From Wenzhouxiangellaceae bacterium (GTDB lineage Bacteria; Pseudomonadota; Gammaproteobacteria; Xanthomonadales; Wenzhouxiangellaceae): a stretch of 64,000 nucleotides of DNA. The translations under genes and the position numbers were made by a program. Position 1 is the first letter of the stretch. The number at the start of each line of letters is the position of its first letter. Shown in pieces: positions 18,930 through 28,030 of the stretch. The notes beneath the pieces were generated by a model, which saw only the letters and a program-made list of their open reading frames with translations, searched no databases and had not been told where the DNA came from. The stretch covers positions 62,001-126,000 of the forward strand of contig JANQPN010000060.1 of NCBI GenBank assembly GCA_028289455.1, in the 5' to 3' direction.

Positions 18930-19393
18930 TTCGCTGCTCCAGTCAGTTCCGCTGCGCGGTGAATGGCCTGGCGAATACGCACATAGGTACCGCAACGGCA
19001 AAGGTTGGTCATCCCGTTATCGATATCCTGATCGCTGGGTTTGGGATTAGTGTTGAGAAAATCCACAGTGGCCATAATCTGTCCCGCCTGGCAGTACCCG
19101 CACTGCGGGACATCGATTTCCAGCCAGGCCTGCTGTACCGGGTGAAGTTCACCATCAGAGCTGGCCAGCCCTTCAATGGTAGTGATTGAACGCCCCTCGA
19201 CAGCAGCTACCGGGGTAATGCATGAACGCTGCGCCCGGCCGTCTATGTGCACCGTACAAGCGCCGCACTGACCAATACCACAACCAAATTTTGTGCCGGT
19301 TAACCGCAGATGATCGCGCAGCACCCACAACAGTGGGGTACTGCTGTCACCTGTAAATGAAGCAGACTCTGAATTGACCTTGAATGAAACCAT
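18926..19393 (-). CDS. Molybdenum hydroxylase [2Fe-2S] small subunit (IorA-like)
   Basis: 155 residues, the usual size. The plant-type ferredoxin cluster is bound by [18 protein letters not shown] plus a later Cys (QRSC); the second helical cluster domain has [13 protein letters not shown] and [15 protein letters not shown]. It transfers electrons from the molybdenum site of the adjacent large subunit. It has no signal of its own and is presumably exported together with the Tat-directed partner. Translationally coupled to the large subunit by a four-base overlap. Confidence 0.93.
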   Translation of the reverse strand: MVSFKVNSESASFTGDSSTPLLWVLRDHLRLTGTKFGCGIGQCGACTVHIDGRAQRSCITPVAAVEGRSITTIEGLASSDGELHPVQQAWLEIDVPQCGYCQAGQIMATVDFLNTNPKPSDQDIDNGMTNLCRCGTYVRIRQAIHRAAELTGAAK

Positions 19394-19882
19394 CTGACTG
19401 AATTCCTCAAAATTATCGAATGACTACGCTAGTGTTGGTTCAATACTCGAAATCACTCATGCTGCCAATCAGCAATAAGGAGGGAAGTAACGGTTAACTG
19501 ATGAATCAGTGAATCATTGTTATATTGAAACTGCACTAAACCTCTGAACGGGTGTTATGTGGCTTAGACAATATGCTAGCGCAATCGATGCACTACTCCG
19601 TGCCGTTTGGTAATCGGAATATCGAGGCTGACATTGTTTTTATCGTGAATTTAATGCACCGTCTGAATTCTGTAGTTGTATTTACTGATTATTGAGTGAA
19701 GCAAAATACGTTTTGCTGTGCGCGATAAATAACCTTTTATATCTTGTATTAATTTGCTTTTGTCGTATGAATATTTTCCGCGCATACAATTTTTTGCTCT
19801 TGACCGGTTTATAGATAAAGCCTGCCGAATTTACATATAACCGAATAAATCTCCGGCCTATACTCGATAATCAATCCATCCA
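19394..19882. other. 489-bp intergenic region, divergent promoters
   Basis: AT-rich spacer between the divergent iorAB-like operon and the methyltransferase-like gene. It contains repeated TGAATCA words (19503-19517) and an AAGGAGGG at 19477-19484 not followed by a credible reading frame. A TATACT at 19859-19864 could be the -10 of the rightward gene, but no good -35 is seen at the right spacing. No RNA gene was recognised. Confidence 0.5.
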
Positions 19883-20668
19883 ATGGGCATCGCTATGTTT
19901 TCTAAACTTGGCCTTACCGCAGCATCTGTCATGCTGATTTCGACAGTATTTCTGAGCACCTCTTCTCAGGTTTTCGCTAAGGCTGACTATTCTGCTGCCG
20001 TTAACCACAGCGACCGGCCCGCCGAGGAACTTGCCCGGGACAAAGGGCGTAAACCTGAAGAAATCCTGGCTTTTTATGGTATTAAACCGGGAATGAAAGT
20101 GATGGAACTGGCAGCCAGCACAGGGTATTACACCGAAATTCTATCTCATGCTGTTGGTGAAAACGGCCATGTGACACCGCAGCTTTATGACGCTTTCTGG
20201 CCACGCCTGAAAGACACTGTTGAACCCCGCTATCAAAGATTGGGTAATGTCACTCCTTATATCGGTGACCCAGCGGATTACGATGGTGCGGATGATTCTC
20301 TGGACGCGATTTTCATTGTGTTGATCTATCACCATATGCATTACACCGAGGCAGAAGGCGAAAGCCTGCCGGCCAACACCAAAAAGATTCTTGAAAATGC
20401 CCGGCGCGTGCTTAAACCCGGTGGGACACTGGCCATTATTGAGCATCAGGCACCGGATGGCACCAGCCGTGCCGACAGCGCCGCGTGGCATCGTACGCCA
20501 GCCGATATGACGATTAGCGATGTAACCGGAAACGGCTTTGAATATGTCGGCAGATCAGATGCGCTGGCCAATCCCGAAGATTCACAAACAGCACATTTCA
20601 GAAGTCTCCAGGAAGAATTCGGACGTGACAGCTCACAGCGTTACGTATTGAAATTCAGCAATCCATGA
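19883..20668 (+). CDS. Secreted methyltransferase-like protein (COG4798 type)
   Basis: 261 residues. A signal peptide is evident (LTAASVMLISTVFLSTSSQVFA). The mature part has a class I SAM-methyltransferase-like fold signature: MKVMELAASTGYYTEILSHA in place of motif I, a later ADDSLDAIFIVLIYHHM and VLKPGGTLAIIEHQ, then a C-terminal segment. This matches the predicted methyltransferases of COG4798, which are often exported. SAM is not expected in the periplasm, so true methyl transfer is doubtful. An alternative start is ATG at 19895. Next gene on the same strand is an exported amidohydrolase 221 bp downstream. Confidence 0.8.
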   Translation: MGIAMFSKLGLTAASVMLISTVFLSTSSQVFAKADYSAAVNHSDRPAEELARDKGRKPEEILAFYGIKPGMKVMELAASTGYYTEILSHAVGENGHVTPQLYDAFWPRLKDTVEPRYQRLGNVTPYIGDPADYDGADDSLDAIFIVLIYHHMHYTEAEGESLPANTKKILENARRVLKPGGTLAIIEHQAPDGTSRADSAAWHRTPADMTISDVTGNGFEYVGRSDALANPEDSQTAHFRSLQEEFGRDSSQRYVLKFSNP

Positions 20669-20889
20669 TAATTTGGGTCTACTGTCTTTATTGGCTAAAT
20701 CTCATTTGGCAGCAGGTACTATTATCTGCTGCTGTATTCACAGCCCTGTTCTTCAGCACCTCAGTTTTAGACAAAAAGCACTTCTTATAAGGCTTCCGGA
20801 ATCAACGCTTCAGGTTTATTCGGTATCCTATTAGAAACTCTCTATCCAGTATAAAAATCGGTTCTCTATTACCAATAATTCAAAATAAT

Positions 20890-22509
20890 ATGCGCACTAA
20901 CTTATACAGACTGCTTTTCTCAAGCTGTGTTTGTGTTTTACTGTTTGGCGCCGATAAGCCGCTTTTGGCACAAGACAATATTACACAAGAGTGGACAGAA
21001 AATCAGCTCGGTTCCTGGCACTTTCTGATAGAAGAGCTGGAAATTCAGGAACTGCAACAACAGCTTTCAACACAACACCAGCCTGCCGCTTTTGCCATAC
21101 AGAATGTCAATTTGATTCCCATGACGCAGGCAAAAGCCATCCCTGATCAGACCGTTATAGTCTCCGATGGCCACATTACCGCTATAGGTGCCAGCAGTAT
21201 AACCAGGGCGCCGGACGGCTACCGGTTGATTGATGGTTCCGGGCTGTTTCTTATGCCTGGTCTGACTGATATGCATGTGCATAATCTGGAGTCGAACAGC
21301 CAGCACCTGTTGAACCTGGCTTTCGGTATTACCACCGTGCGGGACCTGGATGGTTTTCCCTGGATGCTGCGTGTACGAGAGTCTATCAACCAGGGCCAAC
21401 TGCTCGCGCCAACCATGTATATCTCCGGCACCATACTTAACGGTAGTGATTTTGGTGGCTATGCCATAGCGGTCGACTCACCAGAACAGGCTCGCGAACA
21501 GGTCCGCATGCAGGCGCAACAGGGCTATGATTTTATTAAGGTGCATAACAGTTTGTCTTTTGACCTTCTGGAGGCCATCGCTCAGGAGGCTGACGCGCAT
21601 GGGCTGGATATGGTCGGCCACATTCCGGTCGGCACAACCGTCGCGCAGGCGGTGAATCTGGGTATGCGGACTTTCGAGCATTTCAAAGGTTACATTATTG
21701 ACAGCACCCTGACGCTGTCTGAGGAAGACTATGTCAGCGCTACCCGGGGCGCGGCAGCCTGGAACACACCGACATTCGTTAACTACCGCAATCAGCTGCG
21801 AGGTGATGATGCCGCTGCCTTATTGGCACGTGAGTCTGAGATGCAATATGTATCGCCATTGCTCAGACGCCAGTGGGTTTCATTTGAACAGCCCAGTGAT
21901 GATCGGGTGACCGAGTTGCGCCAGAATATTTACCCTATGTCGCGTAAAATCTTCACCGATCTGCGCCAGCTCAAAGATGCCAGGTTCCTGGCCGGTACTG
22001 ATTCAGGCTCCTATGCAATGATGCCGCCTGGAATCGTGTTGCACGAAGAAATTCATATTTTCCAGGAACTTGGCATGTCACCATTTGAAGCGCTGCAGAC
22101 GGCCACTTCCAATGCTGCAGAAGCAATGGGACTCTCAGGCGAGTTCGGCCGACTGACAGTCGGCTCCAGAGCAGACTTGTTGCTGTTGGCCCAAAACCCT
22201 CTGGAAGACGCCCGCAATACGCTTGCCGTGAATGGTGTTGGATTGCGCGGAACATGGCTGCACAAGCGTGCTATAGACGACCTGCTCAATGGTTTAAAAA
22301 CAGCTTTCAGCCATACGGCCCAGCGTCTGGATAATCCTGTGGTGACCAGGCAGCAGTTGAATGATTTTCTGAATAGACTTAATAAATTGGCTGACTCCGG
22401 TTTTATTTTCCGTGATAATTATCTGGATCGCGCCGCATTTTTGTTCAATGGGCTGGAGCGACCTGATGATGCATCCGCTATCCAGGCATTAAAAGTTTCT
22501 GACGGTTGA
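20890..22509 (+). CDS. Exported amidohydrolase family protein
   Basis: 539 residues with signal peptide MRTNLYRLLFSSCVCVLLFG. The metal-dependent amidohydrolase barrel shows the HxH pair in GLTDMHVHNLE, a likely bridging Lys in YDFIKVHNSL, His ligands in GLDMVGHIPVG and RTFEHFKGY, and the catalytic Asp in FLAGTDSGSYAM. The C-terminal AAEAMGLSGEFGRLTVGSRADLLLL is the beta-sandwich part of imidazolonepropionase- and prolidase-like members. A hydrolase of cyclic amides or dipeptides in the periplasm is likely. Followed by a clear terminator. Confidence 0.9.
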   Translation: MRTNLYRLLFSSCVCVLLFGADKPLLAQDNITQEWTENQLGSWHFLIEELEIQELQQQLSTQHQPAAFAIQNVNLIPMTQAKAIPDQTVIVSDGHITAIGASSITRAPDGYRLIDGSGLFLMPGLTDMHVHNLESNSQHLLNLAFGITTVRDLDGFPWMLRVRESINQGQLLAPTMYISGTILNGSDFGGYAIAVDSPEQAREQVRMQAQQGYDFIKVHNSLSFDLLEAIAQEADAHGLDMVGHIPVGTTVAQAVNLGMRTFEHFKGYIIDSTLTLSEEDYVSATRGAAAWNTPTFVNYRNQLRGDDAAALLARESEMQYVSPLLRRQWVSFEQPSDDRVTELRQNIYPMSRKIFTDLRQLKDARFLAGTDSGSYAMMPPGIVLHEEIHIFQELGMSPFEALQTATSNAAEAMGLSGEFGRLTVGSRADLLLLAQNPLEDARNTLAVNGVGLRGTWLHKRAIDDLLNGLKTAFSHTAQRLDNPVVTRQQLNDFLNRLNKLADSGFIFRDNYLDRAAFLFNGLERPDDASAIQALKVSDG

Positions 22510-22524
22510 AGCAGGCATGATTTT

Positions 22525-22552
22525 AATCGGATTATTTATCCGATTATTTTTT
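22525..22552 (+). terminator. Rho-independent terminator after amidohydrolase
   Basis: AATCGGAT and ATCCGATT form a perfect 8-bp stem with a 5-base loop, followed by ATTTTTT. It overlaps the last codons of the convergent SAP-domain gene. Confidence 0.75.
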
Positions 22553-23170
22553 GGCTTGTTGGTACTGTTTCCATGCAGTGTAATTTTTGGGAATATTTAG
22601 CGTCTTCAATTGTTGCCATGCTTCAATGGCTTCCTGGTGGGTTGCGCGTTTTTCCGTACCCAAAAAATCCGAGAGAAAATTGATGTATCGACCTGATGGC
22701 GCCTGTGGAAAACTACCCTCGATTTGATTTAGCTTAATATATTGCTGCACCAAATCGGCGTAGGTGATGTTGGTCCCCTGCTCCAATTGCTGTTCACGCC
22801 AACGATTCAGTCGGTATCTTGCGCCGGATTTTCGCTTTAACTCAGGCTCAATCTTCAAAGCCTCCCGGACAATAAAATCTTTGGTTTGTTTATTGCTTGT
22901 GTAGTTAATCACGGGCAACGCCAACCGCAGCCCTTTCTCTGTATCCTTTACTCCTTTTTTTGACAGTTTTTTCCTGGCCGGGGATTTAACTTCGCCTGTT
23001 CGCAAAAAATGCCTGATCAGCACTTCCAGCTCATCTTTGCGCAGCTTTGCAACCGGTGTTATCCCGATGCTTTTTGCAAATGCCTTAATTTCAACGGCAT
23101 ACCAGTAACCATTGTCGAATTGCTCAACGGTCATGCTGCTTGAAAGTTGTGGTTTTTTGGGCATATTCAT
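22544..23170 (-). CDS. SAP domain-containing protein
   Basis: 208 residues, basic, no signal peptide. The N-terminal 55 residues look like a SAP-type helix-hairpin-helix nucleic-acid-binding motif (VEIKAFAKSIGITPVAKLRK then DELEVLIRHFLRTGEVK). The C-terminal 110 residues are helical (KDFIVREALKIEPELKR, ARYRLNRWREQQLEQG, THQEAIEAWQQLKTL) and resemble uncharacterised C-terminal domains found with SAP. A DNA-associated role is plausible, but no reaction can be given. It lies just downstream of the HAD gene on the same strand. Confidence 0.7.
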   Translation of the reverse strand: MNMPKKPQLSSSMTVEQFDNGYWYAVEIKAFAKSIGITPVAKLRKDELEVLIRHFLRTGEVKSPARKKLSKKGVKDTEKGLRLALPVINYTSNKQTKDFIVREALKIEPELKRKSGARYRLNRWREQQLEQGTNITYADLVQQYIKLNQIEGSFPQAPSGRYINFLSDFLGTEKRATHQEAIEAWQQLKTLNIPKNYTAWKQYQQAKK

Positions 23171-23208
23171 TTCTGCTGCTTGGTCAGCACAATAAGTATT
23201 TTGCAGAA

Positions 23209-23874
23209 TTATTCTGATAACAGCTTTACTGCATTCCCCAGTGCTTCAACGTTGTCGACAATTTGATCTGGCGAGGCTGAAGCAAGTTCCTGATACCCGC
23301 CAAACCCCCACGACACACCTATTGAAGCCAGGCCGTTGTGCTGTGCGGCCAGGATATCAATTGCCCGATCACCTACCATTACGGCCTGATTATCTATCTG
23401 GCCTTGTTGCAACAGTGTTGCCAATTGCTGCTGCTTTGTTACTCCAATGTCTCCGCCGCTGATGAATTCAAAGTGTGCTGACAAATCAAACAGCGCTGCA
23501 ATCTTAACGGCAAAATCACGCCTTTTAGAGGTGCAGATGCCAAGTTTAATACCGGCAGTCCTTAAACCTGTCAACAGATCATACATTCCAGGATAAATAG
23601 TATTTTCGGCAAAACCTGTTTGTGCATACCGTTCTCGATAATCCGCTACCAGTTTGGGAACATGTTTGGCGGTTACCTGAGACTCCAGCTTGATAAATAT
23701 CTCATCCAATGGTTCACCGATTTCTTTGGCGATCTGAGCTTCCGGCGATTCCATAAAACCCTGCTTGACCAGTGCATAATTAATACTGCGGGCAATTCCC
23801 GTGCTGGGATCGCTGATGGTTCCATCCAAATCCAAAACAAGTGTGGTACAAACAAGGGGCATTGAATCAGTCAT
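23209..23874 (-). CDS. HAD family hydrolase (phosphoglycolate-phosphatase-like)
   Basis: 221 residues. HAD motifs are in order: LVLDLDGTISDP (nucleophile Asp), ICTSKRRDFA (motif II Thr/Ser plus downstream Lys) and VMVGDRAIDILAA (motif IV acidic pair). A helical cap sits between motifs I and II (residues about 25-90), as in the Gph/PgmB subfamily. It should dephosphorylate a small metabolite in the cytoplasm; the substrate is open. No companion gene of a glycolate pathway is nearby. Confidence 0.88.
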   Translation of the reverse strand: MTDSMPLVCTTLVLDLDGTISDPSTGIARSINYALVKQGFMESPEAQIAKEIGEPLDEIFIKLESQVTAKHVPKLVADYRERYAQTGFAENTIYPGMYDLLTGLRTAGIKLGICTSKRRDFAVKIAALFDLSAHFEFISGGDIGVTKQQQLATLLQQGQIDNQAVMVGDRAIDILAAQHNGLASIGVSWGFGGYQELASASPDQIVDNVEALGNAVKLLSE

Positions 23875-23969
23875 TCCGGGAGCGTTTGAAATATTTTGAT
23901 CGAAGATAGCTTATTGTAACGCCATACACGACATTTAGCCGCCCATTTGCCTTTTGGGAACAGCTGTAA

Positions 23970-24040
23970 AGAATAGGCGCATACACCCCCAATTCCTTAT
24001 GATTATTATTCTGACTCTATGCTGTGTATGCGCCTATTCT
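23970..24040. repeat. 17-bp perfect inverted repeat with 37-base loop
   Basis: AGAATAGGCGCATACAC (23970-23986) is exactly complementary to 24024-24040. The right arm can instead pair locally, CGCCTA (24031-24036) with TAGGCG (24045-24050), giving two mutually exclusive hairpins. It lies in the spacer between the HAD gene and a small secreted protein gene. Neither flank has transposase or integron-type core sites. Confidence 0.7.
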
Positions 24041-24090
24041 CCGGTAGGCGACAGCACGCCACCAAATGCAACAAACTCAAGACCAGCATG

Positions 24091-24124
24091 CAAAACAAAG
24101 GCGCCCGCTGGAATCCGGACGCCT
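24091..24124 (-). terminator. Terminator after small exported protein gene
   Basis: On the minus strand AGGCGTCCGG and CGGGCGCCT form an imperfect GC-rich stem followed by TTTGTTTTG, about 30 bp after the stop of the gene ending at 24158. Confidence 0.55.
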
Positions 24125-24157
24125 GTTTATGTTCTGATTTCTCTGTTTGGATCAGGT

Positions 24158-24580
24158 TTACTGGTAGAGAGATTCCAGATCATCCAGGAACTGGATGGAG
24201 TTCAGTTTCCACTCATTCCGTGGCCGGTAAAACTCAATACTCCAGTAGATCGCATGATTTTCGAATTTATGCAGGTAATAGTAACGCACAAATGAATTGG
24301 CAATTTTTTCCTGCCTGATAAACTCCTGTCCGATTCCCTGGCCAAAGCGGCTATCGACTATAGTCCATTGCTGAAGAATGGTATTAAGCAGGCCATCAAC
24401 CTCCAGCTCTGGGATTGGCCAATAGGGTTTTGCGCTGTTTAAGGCTTCAGAGAAATTTTTATTAACAAATTTCTGCATTAAACCATCAGCAAACGCTTTT
24501 GTTTCGCTTTCCGATTTAAACCCTTCGGCTATCGCTGAAAAACTCATTATTAACAAAATAATTGCTGTTACTTTTTTCAT
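24158..24580 (-). CDS. Small exported protein of unknown function
   Basis: 140 residues with a clear signal peptide (KKVTAIILLIMSFSAIAEG) and no lipobox. The mature part is an alpha/beta domain with aromatic-rich C-terminal strands (FVRYYYLHKFENHAIYWSIE, FYRPRNEWKLNSIQFLDD), reminiscent of the DUF3887/NTF2-like layout, but I do not recognise a family. Preceded by a 100-bp very AT-rich spacer that probably carries its promoter; a terminator-like hairpin follows. Confidence 0.65.
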   Translation of the reverse strand: MKKVTAIILLIMSFSAIAEGFKSESETKAFADGLMQKFVNKNFSEALNSAKPYWPIPELEVDGLLNTILQQWTIVDSRFGQGIGQEFIRQEKIANSFVRYYYLHKFENHAIYWSIEFYRPRNEWKLNSIQFLDDLESLYQ

Positions 24581-24686
24581 TTTTATTCTCTTTTATATTT
24601 ATTTTAAATAATAACTTTAATTATAAATTCTTATATTTTACTTGTTTCGTCTATATTAAATTGCAGCGCTTTTTTATCGCCTGATT

Positions 24687-25166
24687 TTACATCCACGACC
24701 TGATTGTAGCATGGTGTTGTGACCATGCATTCCAGGCTGCTTCCGCCCATTTCCAAACCGCTGCTTTATGCTCTTCCACATTATTTGCTTTGATGATATC
24801 TGCAGCTGTTATCACTCCTTTTGAAGCAGGCGGTTCCAGCCATACAAATTCATCTTTATGTTTCGCTGCATTAAGCATTGCTTCGTTGGCTTTTTCTGGA
24901 GTCAACCCATGTTCAAGAAATAAACAGAGACGAATTAAGTGCACACCAACCGAATGTATACTTTGCCGGTCGGTTGAGCCGGGATGTTGTACGGCATAGG
25001 CATCGACGGTCAACCGGTGAACTTGATAATAGCCCGAATCACTGTACTCACGGGCGAGGACCTCACCATATATGGCCCAGCAACCGGGAGTTGATGTCAT
25101 ATAGCGATGTGTCGGGCCGTCTATATCCGGATATTCTCCGGCACAACTGAAACACTTGCTTGTCAT
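24687..25166 (-). CDS. DUF5946 family protein
   Basis: 159 residues. The family's conserved blocks are visible: GPTHRYMTSTPGCWAIYGEV, VHRLTVDAYAVQHPG and SVGVHLIRLCLFLEHGL. An N-terminal Cys pair (CFSC) may bind a metal. Function is unknown; members occur as stand-alone cytosolic proteins in many bacteria. It is in a run of small minus-strand accessory genes and begins a short distance after the 25203 gene. Confidence 0.8.
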   Translation of the reverse strand: MTSKCFSCAGEYPDIDGPTHRYMTSTPGCWAIYGEVLAREYSDSGYYQVHRLTVDAYAVQHPGSTDRQSIHSVGVHLIRLCLFLEHGLTPEKANEAMLNAAKHKDEFVWLEPPASKGVITAADIIKANNVEEHKAAVWKWAEAAWNAWSQHHATIRSWM

Positions 25167-25202
25167 TATTCAACCCAGGAAAACGCGCCTTAATATTAAA
25201 TT

Positions 25203-25790
25203 TTAATCCCGAACAAATACAGCACGCCAGTTTTCTGTTTGCTGTTCACCTTCTATGGATAGCCGAATAAATTCGAAGCGGTTAGCATCATGCAGGCGAA
25301 ATATATTTTGGATTTTATTCGTCTCATTCGCTGAGCGAGAATCTGTAAAAATGACTGCGCGGCTTTCATCATCCCAACGGCCGATTAAATACTCACCTGG
25401 ACCAATACTGGCCAACCCGAATTCGTAAAACTCATCCCGCTCCTGGTCATAACCAAGCATCCCGGTTATTTCGATATCGGCACCATCTATCTGTTCATTC
25501 CACTCCAGCGCATGTTCATTATGTGTTTCTGAAAAAGTGCGCCGCCCTTTGTGCAAACGTGTTTCTGGGTTACCGGTTCGAATTATTTCAAACCGCCAGC
25601 TACCTTTGAGTGTGTCCAGCCATTGAAGCGCCAGTTGCTTATTACCGTTGCCATCAGATGTTGACTGTGCAATCGATAATGAAAATGATCCAAATATCAG
25701 TCCCCACAATGCGCTTATCTGAAATAGAATCAACAGGATTGATTTATAGATTTTATTTGAATACATAAGCCGGCTATAACTTGTGTTCAT
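25203..25790 (-). CDS. Exported DUF1579-like/lipocalin-like protein
   Basis: 195 residues. A long hydrophobic leader (SILLILFQISALWGLIFGSF then SLSIAQS) indicates export; the start could be the ATG nine residues in. The mature part opens with LDTLKGSWRFEIIR and has alternating strands (EIYEFGLASIGPGEYLIGRW-like), recalling small beta-barrels of the DUF1579 type whose members measure or bind unknown ligands. Assignment is tentative. Neighbouring genes are also small and of unknown role. Confidence 0.6.
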   Translation of the reverse strand: MNTSYSRLMYSNKIYKSILLILFQISALWGLIFGSFSLSIAQSTSDGNGNKQLALQWLDTLKGSWRFEIIRTGNPETRLHKGRRTFSETHNEHALEWNEQIDGADIEITGMLGYDQERDEFYEFGLASIGPGEYLIGRWDDESRAVIFTDSRSANETNKIQNIFRLHDANRFEFIRLSIEGEQQTENWRAVFVRD

Positions 25791-25805
25791 CAGGCTTAAA
25801 AACTA

Positions 25806-26180
25806 TTACTTCAGGTTTTTCCTAAGCAACAACGCCAGGCCACCACCAACCAGCTCCGCTACAAGGTAAGCATACATAACAGTGTTGGGGTTGCCATCCA
25901 TAACTATCCCCACTATCCGACCTGTCGCCAATCCCAGCAGAACTACAGCGATAATCAATAACCCAGTCGACAGCATGCCTGGCCGTAACCCCAGCATCAG
26001 TATGACAACCCCAACCGCAATTGACATACCGCCATAAGTGGCCCGCATATCGATTATGCCTGATGCAGTATCAGGACTACCGCCTACCACCAGCTTTGCC
26101 ATCTCCACCGGCAAAAGCGTAAATGCAATGCCATAAACGACAAAAAACAGCCCAGTTATCCAAACTAATGCTTTAGCCAT
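25806..26180 (-). CDS. DUF4345 family membrane protein
   Basis: 124 residues with four membrane helices. FFVVYGIAFTLLPVEMAKL and IIDMRATYGGMSIAVGVVIL carry the conserved Arg-Ala-Tyr-Gly-Gly element of DUF4345. Function unknown. Fifteen bases separate it from the downstream exported protein gene, so the two are likely co-transcribed. Confidence 0.82.
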   Translation of the reverse strand: MAKALVWITGLFFVVYGIAFTLLPVEMAKLVVGGSPDTASGIIDMRATYGGMSIAVGVVILMLGLRPGMLSTGLLIIAVVLLGLATGRIVGIVMDGNPNTVMYAYLVAELVGGGLALLLRKNLK

Positions 26181-26293
26181 GATCTATGCCCGGTCATCCA
26201 TCATTTTGTGAGACTGCAAGGATATCAAATCGGCTGGCGATGCCTGCATGGTCGATAGCTGTACAACTTAGTGCGATTTCCTGCTGGCCTGCG

Positions 26294-27034
26294 CTAACGA
26301 TCACCACTTTCCGGTAAATAATCACCGATCAGGTTCCATTCCATCCCGTTGCCCCAGCCAGCGCCATGGTCACTAACAATGTGGCGATGTGAGTTAGGTC
26401 CAATTTTATGTTCGCCAAATGACAACAGCGATAATACTGCACCCGGCCGCAAGTGCTGGCTGGCCCAGGAAATTGGTGATTCTCCGTTGAAGTCCTGAGA
26501 CTCCCGGTCTGCACCGTTGGCAAGCAGGTATTCAATGATAGCTTCATCAGCATAGGCGGCCGCACGGTGCAACGGTGTTTCTCCCTTGGTGTGCACATCG
26601 CGCATGAATGCACCGGTTTCCTTGCCGGCAACCGTTCGGGCGTTGACATCTGCCCCATGCTCTATCAGCAGTCTGATGACATACAGAAAGTAAGGTCTTC
26701 CGGCTTTGGCCAATGCATTGTGAAGCGCGGTTTCGCCCGTCTCGCTGTCTCTGGCATTGGCATTGGCTCCCTGCGAAAGCAGAAAATCAACCATTTTCCA
26801 ATGACCGAAAAAGGCGGCATTGGCCAGCTCCTTATCCAGATCAATGGAGCTGAGATCCGCTCCTGCTTCAAGGATCGCTTTCATTGCAGTGACATCGTTG
26901 TAGTAAACAAACCATTGCAGTGTGCGAATCGGGCCTGTGTTGATGGCAGCCTGCCAACCGGTCTGTTTCAAAAGCTGGAAAACCAGGTCCGTCCGTCCCC
27001 GGCTGATCCTGTTGAGTATCTGATCCAACGTCAT
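26294..27034 (-). CDS. Ankyrin repeat protein
   Basis: 246 residues without a signal peptide or membrane segment. Four to five ankyrin repeats run from about residue 45 to 205; the clearest are FFGHWKMVDFLLSQGANANA, ETALHNALAKAGRPYFLYVI, VIRLLIEHGADVNAR and TPLHRAAAYADEAIIEYLLA. The C-terminal 40 residues are not repeat-like (HRHIVSDHGAGWGNGMEWN). Such proteins bind other proteins; no partner can be inferred from the neighbours. Confidence 0.88.
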   Translation of the reverse strand: MTLDQILNRISRGRTDLVFQLLKQTGWQAAINTGPIRTLQWFVYYNDVTAMKAILEAGADLSSIDLDKELANAAFFGHWKMVDFLLSQGANANARDSETGETALHNALAKAGRPYFLYVIRLLIEHGADVNARTVAGKETGAFMRDVHTKGETPLHRAAAYADEAIIEYLLANGADRESQDFNGESPISWASQHLRPGAVLSLLSFGEHKIGPNSHRHIVSDHGAGWGNGMEWNLIGDYLPESGDR

Positions 27035-27133
27035 ACAGATTCTCCGTTTATACCGTTCAGGCCATCTGCCTGAATAGAATGCAGATTCAATCTACTGTAC
27101 TACAAACCTTTTTTGCCGGACGAGTCAGCTTCG

Positions 27134-27955
27134 TCAGGATTGCTTGTATGCGACTATTCCCAGCATCGGTGGTGGAAAAAACAAAGCAGTGCTGATGTTG
27201 CTGACTTCGCGCCAGTCCTGTTCAAGCGCCTGCCGGGTTTCCGGGGTCATCAGGTCTTGCTCAACCAGCTTGGGCACATAGTTTTTATTGAACATTTCCA
27301 CCCAGTGCCATAGCCGGTCGCCCGGTCTGGCGATTCTGCAAATGGGTTTTGTGACAGTAACATCGAATCCCTGAGCTTGGAGTAATGTGGGCAGCTTTGC
27401 ACCAATATCGTAGCTTCCACCGTTTTTAATGGCACTGGTGTGATATGCCTTGAACAGCGCCTGGATGGATTCGCGGGCCGGGAAAACCTGTACAGCATGG
27501 TAGTTGAAATAATCCATTATCACGATAGGCTTTCCAGGTTTTAAAACCCGACAGGCCTCTGCAATGACCTTTTCCGGATCGGCGACAAAACAAAGCAGCC
27601 AGCGAACGAAAACACCATCGAGGCTGCCATCCAGCAACGGTAATTGATGGACATCCGATAGGTGCGTTGTGACATGCGCCACCCCCTGGCTTTGACATCG
27701 TTGATTTACCGACTGTAGAAAATGCTCTGAATTGTCGATTGCATGAACTTTTCCTGTACTGCCGACCAGGTGGGCTAGATCACTCGTCGCAAATCCCGGT
27801 CCACACCCCAGATCCAGCAACTGCTGCCCATGCGTAAAACCCGCCTTACGCCAAAGATCGACGGCCTCATCCAGCCATACCTGGTGCTGGTATCCCAGGC
27901 GTTCGATTTCATCGGTTGATGTGCCGAGGTGGTATTCGTCGGAATTGGATGCCAT
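27134..27955 (-). CDS. Class I SAM-dependent methyltransferase
   Basis: 273 residues. Motif I is intact (LLDLGCGPGFATSDL), followed by HAIDNSEHFLQSV, VFVRWLLCFV and RVLKPGKPIVIMDYFNYHA, the usual order for UbiE/Methyltransf_25-type enzymes. Substrate cannot be told. It is followed by the ankyrin gene on the same strand and preceded by the ThuA-like gene. Confidence 0.88.
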   Translation of the reverse strand: MASNSDEYHLGTSTDEIERLGYQHQVWLDEAVDLWRKAGFTHGQQLLDLGCGPGFATSDLAHLVGSTGKVHAIDNSEHFLQSVNQRCQSQGVAHVTTHLSDVHQLPLLDGSLDGVFVRWLLCFVADPEKVIAEACRVLKPGKPIVIMDYFNYHAVQVFPARESIQALFKAYHTSAIKNGGSYDIGAKLPTLLQAQGFDVTVTKPICRIARPGDRLWHWVEMFNKNYVPKLVEQDLMTPETRQALEQDWREVSNISTALFFPPPMLGIVAYKQS

Positions 27956-28030
27956 TGCTGTTAAACCACTGGAGTAAATGTCTATTACAACCTAAAAGCT
28001 AAGTCTCCGCACGTAAACACTGGTTGATGT

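Noticed and set aside
19477..19512. AAGGAGGG followed by ATG AAT CAG TGA
   Set aside because: Spacing of 16 bases and a three-residue frame make a real gene very unlikely.
23970..24050. Integron attC site
   Set aside because: No RYYYAAC/GTTRRRY core pair and no cassette array or integrase nearby.
26567..27073. 168-codon plus-strand open frame
   Set aside because: Antisense shadow of the ankyrin repeat gene.
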